In this document: positions 1 to 13,341 of the stretch, piece by piece
Position numbering within the stretch: position 1 is the first letter of the stretch
Layout of the letters: every line of letters begins with the position of its first letter
NCBI GenBank assembly: GCA_038496675.1
Contig: CM076660.1
Coordinates: 18,698,073 to 18,762,072 of the forward strand
From: Rachycentron canadum
Taxonomy: Eukaryota > Chordata > Actinopteri > Carangiformes > Rachycentridae
Reading direction: 5' to 3'
DNA: 64,000 nucleotides
Translations under genes and position numbers: made by a program
The notes under the pieces: model-generated
Told to the model about the DNA's origin: nothing
Databases searched by the model: none
What the model saw: only the letters and a program-made list of their open reading frames with translations

Positions 1-1151
1 CCTGTATTAATCGATGCCGTGTGCGTCCTCGACCTCTTCCAGCAGGTTCCCACACAGAGGCGAGGCGTGCCGCAGCATCTGCCAAGATGCAGCACAGGCC
101 CGCCCGTAGTGCACCATTTCACAGGCAGCCCTTTTTTCTATCCCAGCTTCACAAAGGCTGCATCTCTCTATATCATCGGTGCCTGGACAATGGCATCACA
201 GAGGGATGGACAGAGAGGCAGAGGAAGTGTAGGGATGGTGTGATGTGTGACAAGGCCCTTTATTTCAGAGATTAGCCTTAATATCCTCGTGGAGGCTCAC
301 ATTGTGTCTGTGGTCACTGTTAGTGACTTTTAAGTGACAATATAAGAATTTACAGTTGTCTTTTTTTGTATCTAATATACAAAAGCTGGTAGTTTTGTGT
401 TGTATTTTAATCATGTTCATCCAGAGTCATACCTGTGAACAGGGCCGGTCCTGTCAGCAGCAGCAGCCTCAACGTGGGCCTGACCTCTGTAGGGCAGTGG
501 TTGTGTTTAACAGCAGACAAAGCTCAATAGGTTGAAGCTACTTCTTCTTCATCAGCTTCAGCTCCAGGAGTCAACAAGTAAGCTGTCAGCAGAGCTTAAA
601 GGCCACAGTGTGCACAGCTCTTTAGGACCAGACTGTAGCGGTGATACGGGGCGGGGGGTGGGGGTGGTGGGGGGGGGGGACGGGCTCCACCCCTTCCAAT
701 TTATGCCGAGTCAGAGAGAGAGCTGCCCCTCACCCAGCCAGTCTCTCTGCAGCACTGGGCAGCGGGGTGTGTCTGCTGCCTCGCCCATCATTTTGAGGGG
801 AATCCCTTGCCACTGCAGGCATGGCAATGGCGGCGGTGGCAACAGACCTAAATAACCAGGATCGCAGCACACGACGCTGCACCCATCCTCGGGAGGACTT
901 TAACGCTTCAGAGCACAGGAACCAGGCACAACCAAAATTAATGATAATGTTGATGGGCTGCCGTTAGCAGTGTATTTCCACCACCGCCCCTGTCAGATTA
1001 GAGCGGAGTAGATGTCTCATTTATGTGTTGACAGCATCAATCAGTCCCTAATCTCTTTAAAAAGAGGCAGCAGTTATTGAAGAACATAAAAGTTATTCTG
1101 ATTATCTGGGACAGACTTTTCACTGCTTGGGAGCCTGAAGTCAAAGAGCAG

Positions 1152-1159
1152 TGACGTCA
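1152..1159. promoter_or_regulatory. Palindromic CRE octamer (TGACGTCA)
   Basis: Perfect CREB/ATF consensus in the presumed ywhag intron 1. Function not shown. Confidence 0.3.
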
Positions 1160-2782
1160 TAGCAACAGTAAATGAGACACGTGGTTAGTGCTCTTACATT
1201 ATTTGTCTGAATTTTTACATCCAACAAAAATGTTCCAGCAGCAGGTCGCTGTCAGGGCTCCGTGTTTTTCTAAAACTGTTTTTAGGAGCTTCTTGTCCTC
1301 TTTCTGTCTCTTGGGGAAGGACACGAGTCTAAGTACTGACCAGTACTGAAGGTCCAGTTGTGGATCAGATCAATCACAAGTTGTGTCATTATTGTGCATA
1401 AATTTGCCATGTGCTTTAAATGGCGTTGGACCAAAAGGCAGGGAATAGAAGAAGGGCCCCAGACTTCTGAAAGGGGAACAATATTAAGTGAAAGACTATA
1501 AAGAAATTCACAAACCGGCCCTGAAAGATGTGATAAATTTGCGATTTGTTAACGTGGTAAATGGTAGCACTTATAAAAATCGTCTATCTCTTAGCAACCG
1601 AGACGTCCATCTCTCGTACACTGTGGATGAAGATGAGGATGATTGGTTTTACCTGGGGGGCATAAAAAAGACTCTGTTACCAGACACGCCACAAAACCTG
1701 ATCCATCTCTTGGTGTAACAGTGTGAAACCCTACCTCATATATATACAGTCTATATTACAAAATGTACACGCCATTGACCATAGATGAGGAATTTGTTTT
1801 TAAGAGTCATTTTTGAGCGTGACTGTGAATATTGAATATTCATGTAAGAGGATCTCAGTACTACCGTATGCATATTTGATGAAACTATTACATCATAGTA
1901 TCCACATGGGCACAGCGCCTCAGCCCTGCGCTACAGTATGATTCATTCTTAAAGGCTGGGTTAATAAACCTCAATCAATCCGTTTTATTTTATGAAATTA
2001 TTGAGATTAATGAATGTGTTTTTCTGCCTTAGCTTTCCTTTCATTTCCATTCTGCATTAAAACCAACATGTAGAGACAAAAATATATAGTTTTAATAATA
2101 CTGATAATAGAAGCTGTATTGAGCCATGTACTAAATTTTATTAAGGAAAATTGTCGTTCTGCTAATTTATGGTTTAATCATAACAATCATTTTCAATGCT
2201 CACACAGAATCTGTTTAATGGAAACCATTGCATTTTAAATTTAGGGACTTCCTAGTTGTGTCTCCCTCGGTTTAGCCTGCAGTTAGCTGTATTTATTAGT
2301 CTGAAGAATGGGGGAAAAAAACCTAATACACCAATTATAGGGAAAGTTGAAGCTTGTACTTCTCTTTATTGTTAGCGCTCTGTTGAAACTAGCCAGGTTA
2401 AACACGAGTTGAAATCCCCGTCTTGATCACTAAAGCAGGCTGGTGCCCAATTCAGGTTAGGCTCAAGTCGGGAGGGGGACCAGAGAAACCATTTTGACTG
2501 ATGGTCGTTGCCCTTTTTTCAGACGTCACAAGTCATGGATGTGGGTTTGACTGGTTTCACAAAACGATGCAGAGCGAAAGATCCCAGTGTCTGACATCTA
2601 ACAGCAGCTTTATTTCATCTTAATTTTCGTCTCCCCCCCATGTAACCAGACCCCAAAACCCACCCTAGAATTAATCATAAGTACTATTCATTACTTCTGC
2701 CAATATTCTCTGGTATTCTATAATTTGGCCTCAGACAATGTCATATCAGAGTCTTACATCTCTACAATGCTTCTCATATGAT

Positions 2783-2822
2783 GCACACACACACACACAC
2801 ACACACGCACACACATACACAC
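2783..2822. repeat. (CA)n microsatellite
   Basis: An almost pure CA dinucleotide run with a few C-to-G and A-to-T interruptions. It lies in the presumed ywhag intron. Confidence 0.95.
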
Positions 2823-5800
2823 TCCTGCCCAGCTGGAGAGTTTGCTGCTGCGTCTTAGGAAGAGCATGGCACAGAGAGCCAGGGCTTCCATCACTCTTAA
2901 TGAACTGAATGCATTATTGTCCCATGAAAGTTCGTTGAATGCATTAACAGACACACTGTGCTGCAGCTGCTCCACACACTGTATGTATGTTTAATATATT
3001 GACTGTGCTGCGTAGTGTGTTGCAGAATTGGACAAAGAAAAAGCTCCTTTTTTTCTTTTTTTTTTTTTTAAACGTGTGTAAATGTCAGGGTGCAGCACAT
3101 TAGCTAATCATGCAGTGGCCTTCATTTAAACATTTAAATGATTTGAAGGTAAGCTGTAACAACAAATGTCTGTTCAATAAAGCGTTTCTCGCACATGTGT
3201 GTAATCACAGATATAGTACAGTCCCAGGCCTTATGCTCCGTGTGTCTGTACCAGTCGTGAGTGATCCTGGAGGTCCCGCAGGACCCAACACAAACGTTGC
3301 GGGTGCAGAATCTGTTTGTTCCAGTGTGGGTGGGACTGAGTGGTCAGCATCTTTCATTGCAGGATGACTGCAGAAATGTAATATATAAAAATATGACAGG
3401 CTGTTTTTGTTAGACCTAACTATCCACATACTGTAAATGCAGCGTATGGAACTGTGCACCACCAAACACTGAAATAAACCCACTAACTATTCGTTTCTCC
3501 CGTAGATGCTTAAATTTGCCAGAAAAACAGCATCACAGCTTCTCTGAGGTCTGACACCACAGCATCTGATTTGTCTGTTGCTATGGGAGACAACATAAGT
3601 TAGTAGAAAAACAGAGACTCGATCCATCATATTTTTAGCCACCCTGAGTTCTCACCTCTTAGATCAAAATCCTTGTGCTACCTGTGTCTTTATTTTTGCA
3701 GCAGGACACATTTTCATTGTTGTGCGCAGGAGTTATCAAAATCTCCACAGGGGTGGGTGTGAGTGGGCTGGTGCAGCTTGTGGGAGACATCTCCAAGATC
3801 AAATGAGATTTCTGTTCTCAAAATGTGGCCATGATGTGAATGGAAGCCTGTGTTTTTCTTATTTGACACCTTAGCTGAGCACCTATGCAACCAGCGTGCT
3901 AAATGAGGAAATGGGTTATAGCCCCAGAAAATGCCTGTCTTTACTCAGTCTCCATTTACTGTTCTAGTTCATCCTCGTCATCCACATGTGCAGTTTTTGT
4001 TAAGGGGGCATCAAACTTTTGGCTTTTTTTTATGTCTGAAGTATGAACATCCCCCTGAATCTCAGTCCAATTATGAATGCAGCCAGTGTCATCTCAGGAC
4101 ATTTTCAGGAAGTCCCGAAATGTGTCTTGACTCAGTGTTGAGTCACAAAAGCACTACGAAAAACACCCACCTTACCCACCTACACGCACCATAATCAGGT
4201 TCATTTTACAAGGGCCTCACGTACAGTACATTTAGTGTCAGGTTCAACAGCACTCAGTTATCCTGCAGCACCGTTCAGCTGCTCTGATGTCTGCTTACTC
4301 ATTTTAAGTGAGTGTGGGGACATTAATGCAAGTGGCATCATAAGGCGTCACATCACCATTGACATTGAGTTGTATTAGAGTTCAACAGAAAGAAAGGACA
4401 GTTAAAAAAGGAATAAGAGCATTTATGTAGTGACTGAAAACATCGCCTCTCCGTGGAGGATGAAAACTCGCACAGACTTGTTTCTGCTCACAGGATATTC
4501 ACACGTCTCCTCCTGATGTTCTGTCTGTCAGTTATCAACACCAAACATTTTTATCCCCTAATATCTTTTTCACATAGTCTCATGCCCCATGTTTGAGGCC
4601 AGTTCATTGACCAGTCCTTATTAAAGCTAGCTATTTCATTCTTTAAATAATAAAGACTTATATGTTTACATAGTGTGTCTCATAAAACAAAGACAGAACC
4701 TGTCCATTGTTAACGCTCATGTTCATTAACTAGCAGTCTTATCTTTGTTTACACAAAGCTATGTTTCCTTGCATGCTATGATCCACATGTGTTAATAAGA
4801 ATAATAATACTGTGAAATTAATGGCATGATGTAAAGTGCATGACTGTAAATCAAGATGGATGTGGAAATCATCCATAGGTTTCTGAAGCGTTTTAATGCT
4901 GAGTGAGCTGCTCCGCTGTTGCCATCTTGGCAGAGCCCGACGCAGCCTAACTCCTGGCTAATCCAAGAATGGGTAAAGATGAGGGGCATGTGTGGGGCAG
5001 AGATTTAGGTGTGTAACGGTTTGTGACAAGCAAATGCTCACCCACCTGTCACTCAAAGAGGCCACGCCCTCAATTAAGCAGAACTTAAAACCTCATTAAA
5101 ATGTAAACAGATGAGTTGTATAAACTGTAAACGCCTCGTACAGTTACCACAAACAAGGCAATTAGCTACAGTGACCAAACTGCCAAACTGTATTTCGTTC
5201 CCAATTGTTAAATTGTTTATTTCTGCTATAAAGTTGCACATTTTAACATCAGTCTATGGGGACTCCTAAATTTCTGAAATTTAGGAACAAATTATGTGTG
5301 ACTGCTGCGACAGTCCACATCTTCAAACAGACCAATCAGAATGAATCCCTTGCCACACTTCCTCTCGTGTTTTTTGAATATGTGCAAGCACACGTTCCTG
5401 GCAGATTACATTGTATTGTGAGCACTGTTCTTCTGCCATTAACATGGTGATTTCCTGGACAAAAGGAAATAATTCTCTCCATGATAACTTTCCAGAGTTG
5501 TTAAAAATCCCTTTCTTTTGGTGTTTGATAATCTTTAAGGCATTAAAGGCATTAACCTGTTACACAAACCACACTCCCTGGACCTGAATTTCACCAGTAC
5601 CTGGTGCAACACGTCTACACCAACACTGAGTCTTTCATCTTTGAAATTAAGAATAGTTTTTCGTCTGAACGCCCCCTTAAAGTCCAAAATCTTCCCCCAC
5701 AGCATTTAAACAAGATTCTATTTGTAGATAAATTGGATGAGATGTGGCAGCAGTGTCTGCCAATATCTAGTACTCATAGATAGATTCCCTCAGCAAAGCT

Positions 5801-6909
5801 CTAGCAGTGACAGTGACACAATTACTGGAGCAGAGTGATGCTTTCTAGGTACTGGCATGGTCATTGACAACCCCAGGACACTGTTTAACCATCTTAAGAG
5901 AAGGTTTTAAAAATTCTATATTTCTTACGTTTTCAATTTCTTCCCTGTTTTTTCTATTGTTCTTCTTAGTTCATGGAGCGAAAAGTTGCTTGACACATTT
6001 AATCTTTATAGAAGAATGGCTGAAGTTGTTACTTTATTGCTTCGACACCATTATGGGGGTTATTTTTTGGGGGGATTTCATGCGCCTGAATGAGTTTCCA
6101 TGTTTATTACCTGGGAAGACCTGGGAAGTATGAAAAGAGTGATTTGGACGAGTCTCGGGTTGTGACACATCAGCCTCTTTCCCTGAGACAGTCTATGACC
6201 AAGTATTAGTAATGCAACTACCCAATAATCCTAATGCTGTTGCAGTTAGTAATACTATTAGTTAATGTGTGAAGAGACTGTGATATGAAAGTGAAGAATT
6301 TACAGAATAGTAATTATGCAGCAGGTAATCATGGATATACACAAATAACGGTGTAATATGATTAAATTCAGCCAGATCTGTTATCTTCTGTTTTGTCATA
6401 GAAGTGAATACTGTCATAACCCATCTTTGATCTCTAAGAGCACATCTCTCCTTGACAGAAAAGGCTAAGCAGGAAAAACAGTGGGCTAAACACGTGATAA
6501 TATTGTATTATTATTACTGTAACTTACTCACAGTAAATTTTCACTTGTGATCACATTATCTTATTGTCCTGGCCTTGAGTTTTTTAAAATCACAGCACTA
6601 ACAGTGAGGCCCCAGCTTACATTCACTGGTGTTTGGCCTCTCTCCATGCTGGTCCAGTTGCCTAATTAGGTCTACACATCTCTCTTATTCCTTTTAAATG
6701 ATCAACAATTTGCGTGTCTTATTTTTGGATACGCGCTACAAATCGCGGGCAATCTACTGTCAAACATGGTAGCATAGCAAGAAGGAGCTACCTGTAGCTC
6801 CGTCTCCACCACCATTACTAAGACATGCACATACTCTGCCTCACATCCCCCTTTTTCTTAGTACCAGACTCTTTGTAGCGAGAGCAGCCAGCCCTATTCA
6901 CGCCGCCAG

Positions 6910-6917
6910 TGACGTCA
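6910..6917. promoter_or_regulatory. Palindromic CRE octamer (TGACGTCA)
   Basis: Perfect CREB/ATF consensus in a locally CpG-richer part of ywhag intron 1 (around 6890-6970). It could mark an internal enhancer or alternative promoter; function not shown. Confidence 0.3.
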
Positions 6918-7879
6918 GGTAGTCCACGGCTCCTTTGTGCTCTGCTGCCAGAAAGAGGGTCAGCGGGGGGGTTGTCACATCAGGTTAGGAGAGTGAGAGC
7001 AAATGAGCAAGGAAAAGACAGAAGGAAATCGTGGAACGGGAAGAAAAATGGGGAGCTGTGGGACTGTGGCAAGCCTTCATTAGCCTCCCCCAGTCCTGCA
7101 GCTCTTACTGTGTCTCTCCTGTGGATATTAATGGCCATGGAGAGAGCTGTCAAAGAGGAAGTTATTGATTGTCCTGCATGGCCTTTGTTTGTATTAACAC
7201 TCAGTTGTTTAGAAGTTTGACTGCCTTGTGTAAGGATGAGTCACGAGAGAGCGGGCGCAATTGATGAGCTTTATGGGTAGACAGAGCTCTATTGTCATCC
7301 CTGCACCACAGCTTCCGTCAGGGCTTTCTGCTCACCCTGCAGCCTTCTGAAACAATGGCAGCCATGTTTTTACAGACGGGTTGTTTAGGCCTCGTTTTTC
7401 TGACCTCTCCGTTGCTCCAGTGCTGACCCACTCTTCTGGTTGCATTTGCTATAGGTCAGCTACTCGTTTACCCTAATTGTAATTTAATGGACTGAGGCAT
7501 AGAGCAGTATTGGGTAGAGCCTTTGCCTCAGGAATGACTAATGGGGGGCAGGGTGACTTTCTCCTGAGCTTGTAAGTGGGATGATTACGCAACGGATGCC
7601 ATTTTACTGTTTGCCAGTTCTGAGGTTATTTTAGTTATGACAGCTGTAAATTTTACATTGTTTTCTATAGAGACACTCCTTAGTGAACAAGCATAAACGC
7701 CTGCTGTCCAGCCTGCTTCTACAGGCTCATTGTTAATGAATAAAAATAAGGAATACCAAAGGATTGGTTTAGCTGGTAGTTAGTTATCTTTTGGGTCATT
7801 TTGTCTTAGGCTGACAACAGAGGACAGTGTTATGTAATATGTTATGATATATATTAGATAGTACTTATAGAAATTCATC

Positions 7880-8440
7880 ATTTTAGTTTAGCATGCTAAC
7901 ATGTGCTTAACACAAAGTGCAACAAAGGCTGTTGAATATCATTATTTTTGCCTGTATTTGGCCATACAGCAATGATTCAGACAAATTGAATTTTTGGCAA
8001 AGTCAGAAGAAATCTATGCTGTTGGGTCCTTAAATACCATGAGAAATTTCATGGCAATCTATCAAGCAGATCTAAAATGTTTGTACCAAATTTCATGACA
8101 GATAATCCAACAGTTATTGAGATACTTCACCTACAATGAACCTTCAATGAAATCAACCCGTTGGTCGTTGGATATAGTAAGGGGATCACTGAAGTAATAA
8201 GGATACATTGTCTGGGAACCATGAATGTTTTTACAAAGTTGTGTGGCAGTTCATCCAGGACACGTTAAGATAATCTTCTGGATAAGTGAAAACCTTTAAA
8301 ATAAAAGGGGAGCTCCATAGTCAGCGGGGATTGTCCTCCGGGGACGATGAATGTATGTCATAAATTTCTTGGCAATCCATCAAGTAGTTGTTGAGCTATA
8401 TAGTGGTGGATTGACTGACATTGGTGGTCTTAGGTATTCT
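7880..8440 (+). repeat. Dispersed fish repeat, family A, decayed copy (+)
   Basis: Contains the family words 'gcatgctaac', 'caaatttcatgac', 'aaggggatcac', 'gggaaccatgaatg' and 'ggcaatccatc..gttgttgag' in the order also found at 18365-18740. It is old and diverged. I recognise this string order from teleost genomes in general; the exact family name is not assigned. Confidence 0.6.
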
Positions 8441-9084
8441 TCAAAATGGAAATGGTTCATCCAGCAGGGATGCGTTCAGTAGACGGACATCCTCTGCATG
8501 CCACTAACTGAAAAGGTTACTTGTGGTTTTGGAGCCCCCTCATGTTTCCCAGTGTATGAGCAGGTTTAAAGGTCCAAGGTATGAAGTGGCTTGTTTGTAC
8601 TTATCCCCACCCACAGTGCTTTCTCCATCAGCCATGTCAGCATCCTTAGAGTTAGTAGCTTGTGGCCAGTGTCTCTCCAGCAGAGACAATAGGATCCTCA
8701 CAAACAAAGCAGATTTTACAGTTGCCATGGAAATGAGAGATTGCACCAGAGACTGCTCTTTGCCCCCCCCCCCCCCCTTTACTGTTCAAGTAATCTTATG
8801 CATGAGTATGTTCAGGTCTGATGCTTTGATTTGTACTTGTATATAACACTGAGCTCATAGAATTATAGTGAAAGATGGGTGTAGATGTATGTAAGGCTTT
8901 ATCTATGCTGAGAATGAGTTTATCAGATGAGTGCATGATTAGTCATACATTTGTGTCAATAGAGGCTGTAGTAACAACTGCAACATGGATTAGCAGCTAC
9001 CATACGCAGTCAAACCACACGAGTCACACAGCTGTTAGCTCATAGTGACTGATGCACCTCAAAGGTCACAGGATTAAGCTTTCT

Positions 9085-9130
9085 ACTGTGTCAGTGTCCT
9101 TGGGCAAGACACTGAGGCCCACCATGGGTT
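9085..9130. repeat. Short dispersed-repeat fragment
   Basis: The string 'gtccttgggcaagacact' is a common fragment in fish interspersed repeats. Only this core is recognisable, so the boundaries are uncertain. Confidence 0.4.
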
Positions 9131-9280
9131 GAAGACACTGTATATACAAGTTCTGGGCAATATTTGTCTTAATATGTAATTAAAAAGTTGCAGCAGTGAC
9201 ATTTTAGTGATGGTTTGAAGAGAGAGGGTGACACACAAACACAGTAAACAACTTGACTGTAATGAAGCAAGTAGAAAAAC

Positions 9281-10025
9281 ATGTCTGGCTCTAAGAACAG
9301 CAGTGCTAGTCTGTTAGTTGGTCTGTCCGCCATTTCAGACAGAAATATCTCAACAACTACTGGATGGATCATGACATTTTGTGAGAGAATTTATCGTCCC
9401 CAGAGGGTGAATCCTGTCAACTTTGGTGGTCCTCAGATTTTCTTGTCATCATCATCCCACCCCATCCCATTACCATGTGATTGACAATTTGAATTTCAAG
9501 TGAAATATAATAACAGCCATTAGATGGATTACCATACATATTAGTACAGATTTTCATGGTGCCCAAGGAACGAATCCTAATGAATTAAACAGCCACTGCT
9601 CTATCATTTACTACCACCAGTTGATGTTAGACTTTATTGATCCTCCAACATCTCAAATCATCTTGATAGAGTGGCCCAAAATTTTGAACATTCATGGCTC
9701 CCAGAGGGTGAATCCTGAATGACTTTGGTAATCCCCTATTTTTTCTCTAATGCCTCTGTGTGTCTGTGAGGATTATTTGATGGATTATGATGAAAATAGA
9801 TACACACATTCAGGATCTCCTCAGGATGAACTATAGTAACTTGGTTTATGACCAAATACCTGCAAAGCTAATGACACTCCCATCAGCCTCAGCTGTACCA
9901 TGTGATTAGGCCTCACAAAAACATGCTAACATGCTCAACTAAGATGATGAACATGGCAAATAGTATACCTGTCAATGATGATGACCATACATAAGTGCTG
10001 CTAGCATGGGGCATGGAGCTCTATA
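9281..10025 (-). repeat. Dispersed fish repeat, family A, long copy (-)
   Basis: Read on the minus strand it gives the order seen in the other copies: 'ctaacatg' words, 'ggctgatgggagtgtcatt', 'tcatcctgaggaga', two 'ccctctgggagc/cgat' segments and 'ccagtagttgttgagat'. It is the most complete copy in the window and has the internal duplication typical of the family. Confidence 0.6.
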
Positions 10026-10039
10026 TGTACTTTGGGAAT

Positions 10040-10130
10040 AAAGTGTGTATATAAATTATATATAAAAAATATATAAAGTATATCTATAGATATATGAAGT
10101 ATAAATACACAGGTATATAATATAACAGCC
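10040..10130. repeat. AT-rich low-complexity patch
   Basis: Imperfect TATA/TAAA sequence directly after the 9281-10025 repeat copy. No coding content. Confidence 0.7.
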
Positions 10131-10801
10131 AAGCATTAGCTAATGGCCTTTTCTAAAATATTTTTTTTCACTTTTTAATAGGTTAATTTTCTTTCTTTAC
10201 AAGTGTATAGACTTTAACATATGTATGTAGAACATTGCATCAGTGTTTATGTGTAATGTCATTTTATGCTGGCCGATATAGTGTTCAGCAAGCGCATTGT
10301 GAAGAGCTGTTCCACATGATCGGTTGGGGCCCCCGCTCTGGTTGTGCCCATGGAACTGAATTCTGTGCTGAAAAAGAAAGTAACAACAGGCTTTATACTC
10401 AGTAAAGGTCTGTAAAGATGCCTCTGCTGCACAGTCCCAGTGGGGTATAAAGGATTAAATCCTCCAGCCAGACACAGGCCTGTCAAAACAAAACAAAACC
10501 AGCTTTCAGACCCTCGGACAGCCAATCAGGAGTTACCTCAGAGGATGATGTCAGTGTGCAGGAGGCGCGGCCTACCCTGCTGGATGCAGTGACTGTTGTC
10601 TTGGGTGTTGCAGAGTTTGTCTGGAGCCATCTATGGCAGTTTTTTTAGAGTTGTAGCTTTGTATTTGTTTGCTTGTGTTGTCTGCACCTTGTGATTGCAT
10701 GAGCTGCACATGTGTTTTAAAAGTTTTCATTGTCCTGTCCTGAAACATATCCTCGTATAAAAAACATGCTCAACCCTCCATATTCTTCTTCTGTTTTTTA
10801 G

Positions 10802-11458
10802 GTCACAGAGCTGAATGAAGCATTATCCAATGAGGAGAGGAACCTGCTCTCTGTGGCCTATAAGAACGTGGTTGGGGCGAGGCGTTCATCCTGGCGCGTC
10901 ATTTCCAGCATTGAGCAGAAGACGTCGGCCGATGGAAATGAGAAGAAGATCGAGATGGTGCGCGCCTACCGGGAAAAGATCGAGAAGGAGCTGGAGGCCG
11001 TCTGCCAGGATGTGCTCAACCTCCTCGACAACTTCCTGATCAAGAATTGCAACGAAACGCAGCACGAGAGCAAGGTGTTCTACCTGAAGATGAAGGGCGA
11101 CTACTACCGCTACCTGGCTGAGGTGGCCACGGGGGAGAAGCGAGCCTCAGTTGTGGAGTCCTCTGAGAAGTCCTACAGCGAGGCCCACGAGATCAGCAAG
11201 GAGCACATGCAGCCCACTCACCCCATCCGCCTGGGCCTGGCTCTCAACTACTCTGTCTTCTACTACGAGATCCAGAACGCCCCAGAGCAGGCATGCCACC
11301 TGGCCAAGACCGCCTTCGATGACGCCATCGCCGAGCTGGACACCCTCAACGAGGACTCCTACAAAGACTCCACTCTCATCATGCAGCTGCTACGAGACAA
11401 CTTGACGCTGTGGACGAGCGACCAGCAGGACGACGAGGGAGGAGAGGGCAACAATTAA
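10802..11458 (+). CDS. ywhag: 14-3-3 protein gamma, second (last) coding exon
   Basis: 14-3-3 gamma is a cytosolic dimeric adaptor that binds phosphoserine/phosphothreonine motifs on kinases, phosphatases, channels and signalling proteins. The exon follows a pyrimidine-rich acceptor ('tgttttttag') and encodes 218 residues plus TAA, starting VTELNEALSNEERN and ending TSDQQDDEGGEGNN. Adding the usual 29-residue first exon gives 247 aa, the normal length for vertebrate gamma. The phosphopeptide-groove residues expected by homology are present: Lys50 and Arg57 (in AYKNVVGARR) and the Arg-Tyr pair in DYYRYLAEV. The segments KIEMVRAYREKIEKELE and SYKDSTLIMQLLRDNLTLW are also typical. The acidic GGEGNN tail separates gamma from eta and zeta. 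The real start codon is in exon 1, outside the window; Met codons inside this exon are not starts. Teleosts usually have two gamma paralogues, and I cannot tell which this is. The neighbour hspb1 agrees with vertebrate gene order. Confidence 0.96.
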   Translation, partial: VTELNEALSNEERNLLSVAYKNVVGARRSSWRVISSIEQKTSADGNEKKIEMVRAYREKIEKELEAVCQDVLNLLDNFLIKNCNETQHESKVFYLKMKGDYYRYLAEVATGEKRASVVESSEKSYSEAHEISKEHMQPTHPIRLGLALNYSVFYYEIQNAPEQACHLAKTAFDDAIAELDTLNEDSYKDSTLIMQLLRDNLTLWTSDQQDDEGGEGNN

Positions 11459-12990
11459 AGAGTCCAAAACCTCATTCTGCCAAAACAACACAACACGCGC
11501 GCTCACAAATGATGACAAAATAATAATAATAGTTTAAAAAAGTTCTTAGAAATTAAAAAAAAAGGGAGGGTGGGAGGGGGCAGTGGAATATTGGCGGCCA
11601 ATTTAGCTGATGGTACTAACGCGGCTGCTGTTCTTTATTTTTCCACAAATTAAAACGAAAAAAAGTAGGAGGAGGGAAGACAATTTTAGTTTGAGAAATA
11701 ACCTACAATTAAGAAAAATAAAACATTGAAACCCCCTCCTTGATAGCCTCTGCAGCATTTGCCAAAATACCACTTTAGAAGCAAGAGGTGTGTCATTCAT
11801 CACAGTGTGACTATTGGGTAATGATACCTTCACACTGGCAGAGACTGGTCTTATCGCGCAAATGAAGCTGAGCTGTCTTATTGTATTTGGTGAGGGGAGG
11901 AGCATTCAGAAATTGAGTTCCGATGCTTGAGCAACAAGAAAATTAAAGTAACCTTGAATGTCATGGCCTTGCTTAGTGAGAGAGAAAGACAGAGAGACAG
12001 ACAAACAGAGAGAGAGAGAGCGAGAGAGAGAATGAGTGAGAGAGCAGACGGGTTACAGACGGGAGGTGAAGACAGGCTTTTAGGGGTGTCGAACTTCATC
12101 GCGTAACTTCAAACGTACCCGACATCTTTAGTTGCACCACACTACGATCTCTGAGTGAGAAGCAGATTGTCTCTGTTACTGAAGATAACATAAAAAAGAT
12201 GTTTTTGTTTGCTTTGTGTCAGGTATGTGTCCAGCTCAGTCACACAGTCATACTGTAACTAAAAATACAAATTCATAAAGTAAAGTTAGTGCAGCTTGTC
12301 CCTCTCATGTGCTGATGTGCTTTATTGAATAAATTAACTGTTTTTGGACACCTAATTCTTATTGTCAGTATTGTTGTTGCCATAACAACTTCTATTGGGA
12401 AATAATTAGATTCACAAAAATCCAGATAACTAAATAAAAATGAATGGGAATTTGAAGAAATTGAAAATGATGAAAGAATAAGTGAATCCACCCTTGTTAT
12501 CCAGTTATGCTATCTTCATAACGAGCAGTAGGCTCTGTGGGACGGCACCCGGAGCCACAGACTAGATTACTGAACTAAGTACAATTTGTGGATAGAGCAC
12601 ATGCAATGTGAAGTGGAAGCTCTAAAAGCAGATTTGAGGTTTGTGGATTTACTTTATCTTCAGTTTCTTCTTGGTCAAGAAATGCACTTGCCTATTATAC
12701 TGTTTCTTCAGTGTAAGATGATAACTGCTCCAATATTCTCCATAATACAATATTGTGCATGCTGGTGATGTATTTATACAGTAGCTTCAATTTATTAACT
12801 TATACTGTAGATGTTATGTATTCATATGAACATGGAATTACTAGACCTTAATCGGATTATTTTCTATTTATTTCTTTTTATTGCGATTGTTAGCTAGCTT
12901 ATTTTAATCTGTGTTTTCTTTACTCCATTTGCTGAAGTACGCTATACCAAAACAGTGATTGTTAACAATAAATTGATCTGTTACGGACAT
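11459..12990 (+). other. ywhag: ywhag 3'UTR (probable)
   Basis: Non-coding sequence after the TAA stop. It contains A-rich and GA-rich stretches (for example 11995-12036) and AATAAA hexamers at 12328 and 12967. The second is followed by T/G-rich sequence and is the better candidate 3' end. Long 3'UTRs are usual for this gene. The true end cannot be fixed without transcripts. Confidence 0.6.
12967..12972 (+). terminator. Candidate poly(A) signal for ywhag
   Basis: AATAAA about 1.5 kb after the stop codon, with T/G-rich sequence downstream. An alternative AATAAA lies at 12328. Confidence 0.45.
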
Positions 12991-13316
12991 CGCTATGGTG
13001 ACATGCAATTCTTGGCAAGGGTGACAGAAAGTTAAGAAAATATATTGGCTTGTGATATTGGACAGTGGGAGTTACTGGTGTTTATAAGTCAAGAAAATCA
13101 TGATAATTAAAATTCAGAGGCTAAAAAGTAAACAATAAAACACTGCAAAAACCCCTCCTGGCTACATTTGGTGTACAGTGAACACAACCCAATAAAGTGA
13201 AATGAAGTCTCTTCGTGCCATGACGGAAATGTTTTCAGTGCAACAAATAACTTATTGTAATGTGCTATCCAGAACCTTCTTCAACTAGCAATGCACATGC
13301 TGCAGCGGACAAAGGC

Positions 13317-13341
13317 CACACACACACACACACACACACAC
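13317..13341. repeat. (CA)n microsatellite
   Basis: Pure CA run of about 12 units in the ywhag-hspb1 intergenic region. Confidence 0.9.

Larger units (their letters stand above)
1..10801 (+). other. ywhag intron 1 (partial), no exon recognised
   Basis: The next downstream exon begins at a clean acceptor at 10802 and starts at the residue that follows the usual first coding exon of 14-3-3 gamma. That first exon (about 29 codons) was looked for here and not seen, so the whole stretch is read as intron 1, continuing upstream of the window. It holds a CA microsatellite near 2783, two palindromic CRE-type octamers (1152 and 6910), two copies of a dispersed fish repeat (about 7880-8440 and 9281-10025) and an AT-rich patch near 10040-10130. 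Short open frames here have no recognisable protein similarity and no splice context. Confidence 0.75.

Noticed and set aside
1488..1718. 76-codon plus-strand frame in ywhag intron
   Set aside because: No recognisable domain and of a length expected by chance in AT-rich DNA.
5864..6133. 89-codon hydrophobic plus-strand frame
   Set aside because: Hydrophobicity follows from T-rich sequence; no family match or splice context.
10815..11405. Arg/Ser-rich frames overlapping the ywhag exon
   Set aside because: They are other-phase shadows of the 14-3-3 coding sequence.
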